DNA of 64,000 bases from Bacteroidia bacterium (lineage in GTDB: Bacteria; Bacteroidota; Bacteroidia; J057). Shown in pieces: positions 53,369 through 62,116 of the stretch. The notes beneath the pieces were generated by a model, which ran no database searches, was not told the origin of the DNA, and saw nothing but the letters and a program-made list of their open reading frames with translations. The stretch spans positions 124,001-188,000 of the forward strand of contig JAWPMV010000003.1 in assembly GCA_033391075.1 (NCBI GenBank), read 5' to 3'. Each line of letters opens with the position of its first letter. Position 1 is the stretch's first letter. The position numbers and the translations under genes were made by a program.

Positions 53369-56300
53369 TTAAAATTTAATGTTCAGGTTAAAACCATAAC
53401 TTCTGGTTGTTGGTACACCAAACATTTCCAATCCTTGTCCATTTCCAGTTGAATACAATGATTCAGGATCGATGTTGGTTGTTTTTCTCCAAAGGATAGC
53501 AAGGTTACGTCCTACTGCAGATACAGTAATCTGATTCAATGGCAGCTTAGACATAATGCTTGGAGGCAATGTATAACCAATGGTGATCTGACGGAGTTTT
53601 GCAAAATCTGCATCTTCCACAAATACCTCTGTTACATTATTATACAAACGCTGGTAGTAATCCTGTGGATCAACATTTGCGTTGACAGTCTCACCATTAG
53701 CATTTACTCCTGTTACATTTAGTCCACCTTCTCTTCCATTGAGGGTTTCACTATGAAGTCCTCTGAGGTAGCTGAACGCATTCGTTGCATTGTAGATAAA
53801 TCCACCTGTTTTGATATCAACCAAAGCAGAAAGACTAATTCCTTTATAGTTGATGTTGTTCATGATACCCATAGTCAGGTCATGTACACCGGTTCCCAAA
53901 GGACCAAAGTTGGCATTGTCTCTCTGAGGAAGATTATTATCATCCAGAATCAATTGACCTGCATCATTTCTCAGGTATGAGAATCCCATGATTTGGCTAT
54001 AGGGAAGACCTGCAACCTGGTGGATGTAGGCATTTCTTGTACGAGATTCAGCTACACGAATACCAGTTTCACCAATATCCGGACCTAAGCTTTCAACAGT
54101 GTTGTTGTTTTTCGCAAGGTTGAAGGATAGATCCCAGTTGAAATCATTTCCTCTTACCAGATTTGCGTTGATCAAAATCTCAACACCTTTATTAGACATA
54201 GCACCTACTTTCTGGAAAGCAGATCCATATCCTGAGGTTCCTGAAATTGTACCAGGAAGGAGGTCGTCTTCAGTTCTGTTGTTATAGTAAGTGAAGTCAA
54301 GTCCTAATCTGTTTTCAAAGAAACGGACATCCAAGCCAATTTCATACTCTGTAAAAGTAGGAGGAGTTGGAGCAATCGGAGGAATACGTCCACCGGAAAT
54401 GTTTCCTATCGGAGCTCCCAGGTGAGAACCATTCAATGCATAAGGAAGTACCAGTGCATAAGGTCCTACTGCACCAGAGTTGGCAGTCTGTGCCCAGGAA
54501 GCACGCAGTTTACCAAAGGTGATGAAAGAAGGCATATCCAGCGCTTCTGAGAATACAAAACTTGCTCCTATAGAAGGATAGAGTTCTGAGTTATCAACTT
54601 CCAGATCAGGTGCAGAAGTAGGAGCAGTCAAAACAGAGAACCAGTCCTGACGAGCAGTTGCAGTCAGATAGATATATTCTCCATAAGAAAGTTCTACAGA
54701 ACCATAAAGAGAGTTGATTCCTAATTCGCTGAATCCGAATCCACCATTTCTTTGAGGAACGTTACCCAAACTGTGTACGAAAGGCGCGATCAGCGGCCCA
54801 CCACCTACACTCAGGCTTTCGCTCTTGCGGAACATTTGGTTTCCACCTACGAATGCATCGATTCCAAAACCATTCCCGAACTGCTTTCTCACACCTAGCA
54901 TGAGGTCCTGGTTGGTTTCATAGAATCTGCTGAAACTTTCATTGATTCCACCCAGAGAACTGTATGCAGTACCATAAGGAGTGTAAGATCTGTTCTTACG
55001 GGTAAATCCATCGATACCTACACGACCTTGAAGATAAAGCCAATCTGTGAACTCATAGTTCAACAAGATAGATCCCATGAGACGCTCTTTGAAGTTGTTC
55101 TGGAAGAACTGGTGAGCGGCCCAGTAAGGATTGGTAACGAAGATGTTGTCATTGAACTGAAGCTCATTTCCATCTTCATCAGCACCCAATTTGTTAGGAT
55201 CTCCCATCATGTCTTCTACGTTGATAGAAGGAGGAAGAGAACCTACCGTATAGTTCGCATTACCGGGAGAGTCAGAAAGACGTGGGCGGTTGTCAACATT
55301 TTCACGTACATAGGTACCGGAAATTCTGGAGGTCAGTTTTCCGAAAACACCACCCACGTTTGCCGTAAAGGTCTTTCTATTTAAACCAGCGTTAGGAACG
55401 ATATCATCATTGTCCAGGTTGGAAGCAGAGAAACGGAAGTTCGCGGTTTCGTTTCCACCTGACAATGCTAGCGTATTCGTAAAAGTTGTTCCCGTTTCGT
55501 AGAATCTAGCCAGGTTATCTCCCTGACTCGAATACGGACGGCTTTGACCATCAAACTGAATTACATTTGATCCATTGAGTCTTCCTCCCCATGCATACAA
55601 GCCAAATTCGAGGGCTTCGTCAGCAGATGTAGGAGCAGCTCCACGGTTTCCATGACCATACTGATCCTGGAAATCATACAGATTGAATACGTCATCCAAT
55701 ACAAAGTTAGAGTTTAACTCAACTCCTATACCTTGTCTGGATTTACCGCTTTTGGTAGTGATAAGTAGTACCCCGTTGGAAGCACGTGATCCATAAAGAG
55801 CAGCTGCAGTTGCACCTTTCAATACAGAAATACTTGCTACGTCATCCGGGTTAACACTGGAAATACCATCTCCCTGGTCAGATCCCCCCCACATACCTGC
55901 AGATCCCAGGTTGGAGTTGTCGATAGGAATACCATCAACTACAACAAGTGGTTGGTTATTACCAGAGATAGAGGCGTTACCGCGAATCACAATTCTAGCA
56001 GAACCGGCTTTACCAGTCGCAGGATTTGCGATGTTTACCCCTGCTACTTGTCCAGCAAGAGAGTTCGCGATATTGATCTCACGTGCTTTGGTGAAATTAG
56101 AACCATCAACCTCGGTTACTGAGTAAGCCAGGGCTTTGGTCTTTCTTTCAACTCCCAAAGCGGTAATCACAACATCGTCCAAAACGATATTGGAACTTAC
56201 CATAGACACGTCGATGTTGCTTTGTCCAGCGACTGTGATTTTTTGGGTTTCATATCCAATGAAGTTGAAGAGCAATACAGATGCATCACTAGGAACAGTG

Positions 56301-56533
56301 ATACTGTATTCTCCGCTCTCATTGGTCAAAGCACCCGTAGTAGTGCCTTCTACAACAATGGATACCCCGGTCAAAGGGGACTTCGTTGTAGACTCAATCA
56401 CCGTACCCGAAACAGTTCGGGATTGGGCAAACAGGCTGTGGTTCATAATCATCATACCGAGAAACGGTAAGAGAACCAAAACCCGTCGGATCGAGTTGCC
56501 CGAGACGAATTTTTGAGTTAGTCTATTTTTCAT
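53369..56533 (-). CDS. SusC/RagA-family TonB-linked outer-membrane transporter
   Basis: 1054 residues. Signal (HSLFAQ), CarboxypepD-like domain about 38-115 (VSGTVIESTTKSPLTGVSIVVEGTTTG, GYETQKITV), a TonB-box-like DDVVITALGVERKTKAL, a plug with RIVIRGNASISGNNQPLVV and DGIPIDN, VLKGATAAALYGSRASNGV, and a long barrel to NLNIKF. It imports a nutrient with energy from TonB. First gene of the SusC-SusD-FG-GAP operon; no glycoside hydrolase is in the operon. Confidence 0.92.
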   Translation of the reverse strand: MKNRLTQKFVSGNSIRRVLVLLPFLGMMIMNHSLFAQSRTVSGTVIESTTKSPLTGVSIVVEGTTTGALTNESGEYSITVPSDASVLLFNFIGYETQKITVAGQSNIDVSMVSSNIVLDDVVITALGVERKTKALAYSVTEVDGSNFTKAREINIANSLAGQVAGVNIANPATGKAGSARIVIRGNASISGNNQPLVVVDGIPIDNSNLGSAGMWGGSDQGDGISSVNPDDVASISVLKGATAAALYGSRASNGVLLITTKSGKSRQGIGVELNSNFVLDDVFNLYDFQDQYGHGNRGAAPTSADEALEFGLYAWGGRLNGSNVIQFDGQSRPYSSQGDNLARFYETGTTFTNTLALSGGNETANFRFSASNLDNDDIVPNAGLNRKTFTANVGGVFGKLTSRISGTYVRENVDNRPRLSDSPGNANYTVGSLPPSINVEDMMGDPNKLGADEDGNELQFNDNIFVTNPYWAAHQFFQNNFKERLMGSILLNYEFTDWLYLQGRVGIDGFTRKNRSYTPYGTAYSSLGGINESFSRFYETNQDLMLGVRKQFGNGFGIDAFVGGNQMFRKSESLSVGGGPLIAPFVHSLGNVPQRNGGFGFSELGINSLYGSVELSYGEYIYLTATARQDWFSVLTAPTSAPDLEVDNSELYPSIGASFVFSEALDMPSFITFGKLRASWAQTANSGAVGPYALVLPYALNGSHLGAPIGNISGGRIPPIAPTPPTFTEYEIGLDVRFFENRLGLDFTYYNNRTEDDLLPGTISGTSGYGSAFQKVGAMSNKGVEILINANLVRGNDFNWDLSFNLAKNNNTVESLGPDIGETGIRVAESRTRNAYIHQVAGLPYSQIMGFSYLRNDAGQLILDDNNLPQRDNANFGPLGTGVHDLTMGIMNNINYKGISLSALVDIKTGGFIYNATNAFSYLRGLHSETLNGREGGLNVTGVNANGETVNANVDPQDYYQRLYNNVTEVFVEDADFAKLRQITIGYTLPPSIMSKLPLNQITVSAVGRNLAILWRKTTNIDPESLYSTGNGQGLEMFGVPTTRSYGFNLNIKF

Positions 56534-57053
56534 AAGAGAAACTTAAAGGTTAGCTATCTAATAGGTGTGAAAATGTTGCAGTATTTAGTCAGGTCGATAG
56601 ACCTAGTATGAATGAAGGCTTCGGGAAAAAGGACAAAGAGATTAGGTCCGCTTTTTTACGAAAGCAGTCAATGTGTTTTTATAGGAAATGTCAGGAAACA
56701 TATGTGTAGTAGTTAGTTGAAGCATGGGTAAATGATACTGTAGTGGTCGTGTATTCCGCTTATCTAGTGTGGCGCATATTTATAAGATTTACCCGTGGCG
56801 GGTGCATCTTCTTTTACAATTATACTAAATCATTTTGAAATGTGCACGTGCACATGCAGATAAAATTGCCTAATTATTACGAATTCTCTATTAAGGATTT
56901 GATTTTGAGGACAAAGGCAGCAAAAAGATTGACGAAGCTTATATAGAAAACCACATATAATTCAATTAAATAAACCCCATATGTCCATGCCTCCAGATTT
57001 TTTACTTTCTTTGTGAAAGAATTTTAGTACAACAGAAAACACAAGAAAAGGAT
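56534..57053. promoter_or_regulatory. Divergent promoter region of SusC and the helical/Hsp90 operon (520 bases)
   Basis: No gene. Holds the 16-bp palindrome at 56840 (listed apart), a 5-bp hairpin AGGTC-gata-GACCT at 56591-56604 in the susC leader, and an ACCCG-tgg-CGGGT dyad near 56800. Both promoters must lie here. Confidence 0.5.
56840..56855. promoter_or_regulatory. 16-bp perfect palindrome, candidate operator
   Basis: ATGTGCAC followed by GTGCACAT. It is 307 bases upstream of susC and 199 bases upstream of the plus-strand gene. GC-rich core in an A/T-rich spacer. Confidence 0.55.
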
Positions 57054-58133
57054 ATGAGTCCCGCCTTAGAAGAAATCACTAAACTGATACAGGAAACCGT
57101 AGGGAGTAAGCCGAGAATTGCTTTGCTTGAAAAGGCTATAAATATAGCTGAGACGGAAAAGGATTTTGAAAAAGCCGACGATCTGCGAGAAGACCTGGTA
57201 TGGGATGCCGTAGAAGGAGGTTATCCCCTCAAAGCCATTGTTGCTTATTCTCAACGTTTGAAGTATGCCGACGAACATCCGGATGAGGTATTTATGTACA
57301 GCCTTATCTGGAGTTACAAATGGATTCTCTCTCAAGTGCCACGCTTCCATCAGGTAAGCTATCAACAAATATTTGATATGGCCGAGGATTTTAAAGCACG
57401 CGTCCTCGCCTGGGGAGATAATTTGAGTTCATACTATACTATGCGATTTCAGATTGCCCTCTTCATGGGAGATCTTGAAGGCCTCGAAGAATTTTATGAG
57501 CTGCGCAAGAAAACACCTTCTGGTAGTATGAATGATTGTACGGCCTGTGTTGCAGATGATTTCGTTTCCTATTTCTCCATGCTCAAAAGCTATGAAGAAA
57601 CAGAAAAAGAAGCTGCAGACATCATTCAGGGAAAACGTTCCTGCCAATCCGTCCCGGAAGCGACTTATAAAAGTCTCATCAAGGTAGCTCTGCTCGATAG
57701 AAAAATCGAACAAGCAGAGAAATTCAGGAAGAAAGCCTACAGACTGATCTCTAAAAAAGAAAAGTATCTGGGAACCATCGGCTACCATATGATTACCCAT
57801 CTTATCCAGGGAAAGGAATCCTCTGCTTTGAGTCTTTTCAAAAAGCATTACAATTGGAGTTTGAATACCGCCAATAATGGGATTGCCTTTTTTGAGTTTT
57901 ACCTGGGTGCCCACCTCCTGTTTCTGCAATTGATGAAAAAGGGCCAGAAAAAGGTCAAACTTTCATTTGAAATAGAAGGAGTAGCAGAAAAGATGAAGAT
58001 GACAGATATAGCTAAGCTTGGTAGCTATTTTCATCAGAAAACCTTTGAGCTTGTTCATAAATTTGATCAGCGAAACAAAAACTCATTTTACCGGGAGCAA
58101 GCCGATAAGTATATAGCCATATTTAATTCGTAA
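57054..58133 (+). CDS. Helical repeat protein upstream of the Hsp90 gene
   Basis: 359 residues, no signal or TM, almost entirely helical. Parts read as TPR-like helix pairs (ALLEKAINIAETEKDFEKAD, KALKSL-like segments VALLDRKIEQAEKFRKKAY). No family recognised by sequence. It ends 8 bases before the Hsp90 gene on the same strand, so the two are an operon. TPR proteins are the classic co-chaperones of eukaryotic Hsp90; here this is only an analogy. Possible start alternatives none better than 57054. Confidence 0.7.
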   Translation: MSPALEEITKLIQETVGSKPRIALLEKAINIAETEKDFEKADDLREDLVWDAVEGGYPLKAIVAYSQRLKYADEHPDEVFMYSLIWSYKWILSQVPRFHQVSYQQIFDMAEDFKARVLAWGDNLSSYYTMRFQIALFMGDLEGLEEFYELRKKTPSGSMNDCTACVADDFVSYFSMLKSYEETEKEAADIIQGKRSCQSVPEATYKSLIKVALLDRKIEQAEKFRKKAYRLISKKEKYLGTIGYHMITHLIQGKESSALSLFKKHYNWSLNTANNGIAFFEFYLGAHLLFLQLMKKGQKKVKLSFEIEGVAEKMKMTDIAKLGSYFHQKTFELVHKFDQRNKNSFYREQADKYIAIFNS

Positions 58134-58141
58134 ACGCGATC

Positions 58142-59923
58142 ATGAAAAAAGACCTACGATTTAAGGTAAACCTGAAAGGGATCATTGACCTTTTATCCAA
58201 ACATATATATAAGACGGAGGATGTATTTCTGCGGGAACTCTTACAGAATGCTACCGATGCCATTACCGCCAGAAAAAAGGAGGAGCCAGATTTTGGAGGA
58301 AGCATCTCTTTAGAACTTATTGAAGGGGAGGGGAAGCGAACCCTTTGCTTTACCGATGATGGGATTGGGCTGCGGGAAGATGACATTCACAAATTTATCG
58401 CGACCATTGGGCAATCTTCTAAAAGAGATTTACTGGACGCAGGAGCTGAAATGGATTTTATCGGTCATTTTGGTATCGGACTCCTGTCCTGTTTCATGGT
58501 ATCTGAAAAGATCGTCATGGTCAGTCGTCATCTGAAAGAAGACAAAGGCTATGTATGGGAAGGCCTGCCGGATGGAACCTATTCGGTCAAAGAAGCTGAA
58601 GGCTCTTTACCTGTAGGTACTACCGTCTATCTGACTTCGGACGAAGATCAAAAAGAGTACTTTAGCTTTGAAAAGATTCAGGAGCTTCTCACTTATTATG
58701 GAAATTTATTGCCCTTCCCTATTCATTTGAAAGAAGATTCGGAGGAGCTGAATGTAAATGCCCGGCAGCCATTATGGTACCATGACTTTCGTCCACAAAA
58801 TAAATCTTCCATCATCAGCTATGGTGAGAAAACTTTTCAAGATCAGTTTATAGATGCTTTTCCTATTACTTCTGAATCAGGAGCAGCAAAAGGAGTCGCC
58901 TATGTGTTGGGGAGAAAGTCAAATCCCAATTCCCAGCAACTCAGTCGAATCTACCTGAAAAAGATGTTTCTTTCGGAGCTATCCAAAGATGTGATTCCCA
59001 ATTGGGCCTTTTTCATTCGGGTGATTCTCAATTCAGATAAACTGACTCCCACTGCTAGTCGGGAAGAATTTTACGACAATGAAATCCTGGAAGCAACTCG
59101 GGAGGAATTGGGGCAGTCAATCAAAAAGTACCTACTTCAGCTGCCTTTCAGCGATCCTCAACTATTTGACAGCTTCCTCCGCATTCACGGACTAGCCCTG
59201 AAATCTCTGGCCGTAGATGATGATGAATTGTTCAAATTGCTGATCGGGAAATTGAGTTTTCTGACATCTCTCGGATATATGACCGGAGAGCAGATCATGA
59301 AATACAGCAAGACCATTACCTATAGTTCTTCCCTGGATGAATTTCGGCAAGTTGCACCCGTATTCAGTGCCCAAAAAGAATTGTTGGTGAATGGCGGTTA
59401 TGTATATGATACGGATTTGCTGGAGAAAATCGCTACGACTTTCGAAGGCTATGAGGTACAACTCGCACAAATAGATGATCTCCTCGACATCATGGAAAGT
59501 CCGGATGTCGATGTGCAGAACAAGTTGGAACGATTGATCATTTTGATGGATGAAGTGCTCCTTCCTTTTGATTGTCGGGCAGAGGTAAAACTCTTTCAAC
59601 CGAAAGAATTACCAGCCCTGTTTTCTGGGGGAGAGAATTTCAATTTCTATAAAAACATCTCCAAGGCCAGAGAAGAATCCAATCAACTCTTTTCCTCTAT
59701 TCTCAGCAATTTTGAAGAAGACTTTAGTACCCTTGCGGTACTCTGCTTTAACCTCAATAATAAGCTGGTGAAAAAATTGCTGGACCTGGAAAAAGAAGCC
59801 GATATCAAATTTGTGATAAAAATGCTTTACTGCCAGGCCATGATTATGGGGCATTATCCCTTGCACCATGGAGAGTTACGGATGTTGAATGAGGGCATGC
59901 TAAAGCTATTGGAGATTTTCTAA
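58142..59923 (+). CDS. Divergent Hsp90-family chaperone (HtpG-like)
   Basis: 593 residues versus about 625 for HtpG. GHKL nucleotide site: RELLQNATDA (Glu 32, Asn 36), TDDGIG (Asp 72) and GHFGIGLLS (108-116). Middle domain: LTPTASREEFYDNEIL with the catalytic Arg 307 and the SRE context, and RIYLKKMF. The C-terminal part (about 320-593) is unlike HtpG by eye: no PVAVKV/LGxD motifs seen. ATPase competence looks intact. Cytoplasmic. Operon with the helical protein (8 bases) and perhaps the 157-residue gene (97 bases). Confidence 0.85.
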   Translation: MKKDLRFKVNLKGIIDLLSKHIYKTEDVFLRELLQNATDAITARKKEEPDFGGSISLELIEGEGKRTLCFTDDGIGLREDDIHKFIATIGQSSKRDLLDAGAEMDFIGHFGIGLLSCFMVSEKIVMVSRHLKEDKGYVWEGLPDGTYSVKEAEGSLPVGTTVYLTSDEDQKEYFSFEKIQELLTYYGNLLPFPIHLKEDSEELNVNARQPLWYHDFRPQNKSSIISYGEKTFQDQFIDAFPITSESGAAKGVAYVLGRKSNPNSQQLSRIYLKKMFLSELSKDVIPNWAFFIRVILNSDKLTPTASREEFYDNEILEATREELGQSIKKYLLQLPFSDPQLFDSFLRIHGLALKSLAVDDDELFKLLIGKLSFLTSLGYMTGEQIMKYSKTITYSSSLDEFRQVAPVFSAQKELLVNGGYVYDTDLLEKIATTFEGYEVQLAQIDDLLDIMESPDVDVQNKLERLIILMDEVLLPFDCRAEVKLFQPKELPALFSGGENFNFYKNISKAREESNQLFSSILSNFEEDFSTLAVLCFNLNNKLVKKLLDLEKEADIKFVIKMLYCQAMIMGHYPLHHGELRMLNEGMLKLLEIF

Positions 59924-59980
59924 TCCTGTTGAAAAATTTAATCGATACAGACGTGTTAGCTTTTGATGGGTAGAAATCAA

Positions 59981-60020
59981 GATCTTAAAGAGAAGAGTCT
60001 TTCATTAAATTTTTAAGATC
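59981..60020 (+). promoter_or_regulatory. 9-bp inverted repeat in the leader of the 157-residue gene
   Basis: GATCTTAAA (59981-59989) and TTTAAGATC (60012-60020), 22 bases apart; the second arm ends directly at the start codon. Either an operator or a leader stem that could hide the start. Confidence 0.5.
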
Positions 60021-60494
60021 ATGAGTCATCCTTCAAAAAGAGAAGAAGAAATAGACGGGATTAAAATCAAAGTATCCTCTTTCAAGAGCAATTGGTGGAT
60101 TTATAAATCGATCGGTGGAGAGGTAAAAATCAGAGGAGAGAAAAAGATAAGAAAATGGTGGTGTGCCTGGCTGTGCAAAAGAGAAGTAGAAGTAAAAGCA
60201 GAAATCATCGAGATTCAGAACACCTATTTTACCCGACTGGACAACTCGGCCATACTGGTTCAATCAGCTTCCCATAATACAGCCTGCAATAATTCCGCGA
60301 ACTGTAAACTCAGGCATTTTGCAGTGGGAATTGGGGTAAAGATCAAATTCCCGGGAGGAAGCGCAAGTCCCGGACTTCCCAGCGATCTTCTTCCTCTGGA
60401 TGGAGTCATTAGCCGAACTCGCGTACGTGTTAATGGGCGGGAGTTTAATTTTGTAACCGCCAAAGGAGCCCATCCGGAGGTAGTGATAGATTGA
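60021..60494 (+). CDS. Protein of unknown function downstream of Hsp90
   Basis: 157 residues, soluble by sequence, basic N-terminal half (KIRGEKKIRKWWCAWLCKREVEVKAEI) with beta pattern (GIKIKVSSFKSNWWIYKSI, TYFTRLDNSAILVQSAS), four Cys (two close together in WWCAWLC and two in NTACNNSANC). A beta-sandwich is likely. No family recognised. Its position 97 bases after the Hsp90 gene with a start-covering repeat suggests linked but separately tuned expression. Confidence 0.55.
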   Translation: MSHPSKREEEIDGIKIKVSSFKSNWWIYKSIGGEVKIRGEKKIRKWWCAWLCKREVEVKAEIIEIQNTYFTRLDNSAILVQSASHNTACNNSANCKLRHFAVGIGVKIKFPGGSASPGLPSDLLPLDGVISRTRVRVNGREFNFVTAKGAHPEVVID

Positions 60495-60564
60495 TCCCTA
60501 TATATAAGGTGTAGCTAGACAGTCGGTGCTTGGAAAATCTATCTTTGGAATAAGATGCGAAGCC

Positions 60565-62073
60565 TCAGGGATTGAATTCCTTTATCTTCTTTATCATCAT
60601 TTCCGCATTCGTATTCTCTTTATCCAGTTCCAAAGATTTCTGATAATGGGACAAGGCCTCCTCGTATTTTTTTAGGTTAAAGTAGTATTCACCCAAACTG
60701 TCAAAAGCATTAGCAGAGGCAGGATGACTTTCTGTGTTTTGCTTTAAGACATAAAAGGCTTTATCCATTTCTCCACGGTTCATGAGTTGATATCCCAAGG
60801 CATTCATTCCTCCTTCCAGGTAAATGGGATTCATGGAAGCATAGATTTTCTTCGCAGCAGGGATCCCTTCTTTTTCCAGGCTCATGGCAAAGTCTGCGAA
60901 GTCCGCATTAAGTTTCAATCCTAATTCGGCATCGGGATTCCGGCTATAATCATTTTCGAGGAAAATCTTTTCCGCATATTCGGTCATCAACTCCTTATAG
61001 CTGGAAATTTGATTGGTCATGATAAAAATGCCAAAGCCATCATCTGGCTTAAGGGCCATACGAGAATTCATCCCGTCAATCGCTCCATTGTGCCCCAGGG
61101 TTCTTTTGCCTTGTTTGTAGTATCCTCCGATTCCAGCATTGTAGTACCAAAATTCGTCCGGTGCCCGAAAACCCACATTATCTCCCGGCATCATTACGTA
61201 GTCGTAAGCTGCTTTTGATAAGAAATCCTTTCCCTCAAACTTTCCTTCATTCAACAACATACTCAACCAATTGCCCATGTCTTCTGGAGTTGAACTAATC
61301 GCTCCGGTCGGAGCCACGCTCGTCACATCCACCGAAATCTCTTCCGTTTTGCCATCCCCCTTGTATCCGATCGCCCTTTGGTCAGCTTTCATAAACTCAT
61401 CGAAAGTCGCATAGGAATTTTTCATTTGCAAAGGCCTGAGAATCTCCTCTATAACTAAGGTTTCCCAGGATTTTCCTGTGGCGCGCTCCTGAGCTACGCC
61501 CACAACGGTGTACATGAGGTTGTTGTAGCCATAGCTCGTCCGAAAACGGTCTGCAAAATCCAGCTCTTTGAGTTTACTCAACAATTCCTCTCGACTAAGT
61601 GTCTTGTATTTCCATATCTCATCATATCTTCCCAGACCGGTTCCATGCCTTAGGGCGTCAGCCATATTCACGTTTCGGCTGACATACTCCTCTTTTAGCT
61701 TAAACTCGGGAATATACTTGACAAGGGGTTCATTCCAATCCATTAGGCCTCGATCTACCAGTTTCGCTGCCAGTACTCCCGTAAAGCCCTTGGTATTTGA
61801 ACCAATGGAAAAGAGGGTTTGCTTATCTACAGCTATTTGATTTTCTACATCTCGATATCCCAGGCCTCCGGTGTATAGAATCTCTTTATCGTAAACGATG
61901 GAGATTCCCACTCCTGGAACTTTGCCTGATATTCTCAGGCTGTCTGCGAGTTTGAGAAAATAGTCGAGTTTTTCTTTGGATGAATCTGAAGTAGCTGTGA
62001 TTCCTTGTCCAAAGCATAAGACTGGAAGTAGGCAAAGACTCAGGGCGAAGGAGAGTGTTTTTTTGTGCTTCAT
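60565..62073 (-). CDS. Serine hydrolase with C-terminal TPR
   Basis: 502 residues; signal ends CFGQ. Active-site motifs: SxxK in SIGSNTKGFTGVLA, YxN in YGYNNLMYTVVG, HxG in TLGHNGAIDGM. The C-terminal ~110 residues contain TPR-like segments (SANAFDSLGEYYFNLKKYEE, ALSHYQKSLELDKEN). A DD-peptidase/esterase-like enzyme. 43 bases downstream of the hydrolase fusion gene (62117-63286) on the same strand; perhaps co-transcribed. Confidence 0.85.
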   Translation of the reverse strand: MKHKKTLSFALSLCLLPVLCFGQGITATSDSSKEKLDYFLKLADSLRISGKVPGVGISIVYDKEILYTGGLGYRDVENQIAVDKQTLFSIGSNTKGFTGVLAAKLVDRGLMDWNEPLVKYIPEFKLKEEYVSRNVNMADALRHGTGLGRYDEIWKYKTLSREELLSKLKELDFADRFRTSYGYNNLMYTVVGVAQERATGKSWETLVIEEILRPLQMKNSYATFDEFMKADQRAIGYKGDGKTEEISVDVTSVAPTGAISSTPEDMGNWLSMLLNEGKFEGKDFLSKAAYDYVMMPGDNVGFRAPDEFWYYNAGIGGYYKQGKRTLGHNGAIDGMNSRMALKPDDGFGIFIMTNQISSYKELMTEYAEKIFLENDYSRNPDAELGLKLNADFADFAMSLEKEGIPAAKKIYASMNPIYLEGGMNALGYQLMNRGEMDKAFYVLKQNTESHPASANAFDSLGEYYFNLKKYEEALSHYQKSLELDKENTNAEMMIKKIKEFNP

Positions 62074-62116
62074 TTTGTTTTGGCTAACAGTCTTGAGATT
62101 GAGGAGGTCTTTCCTA

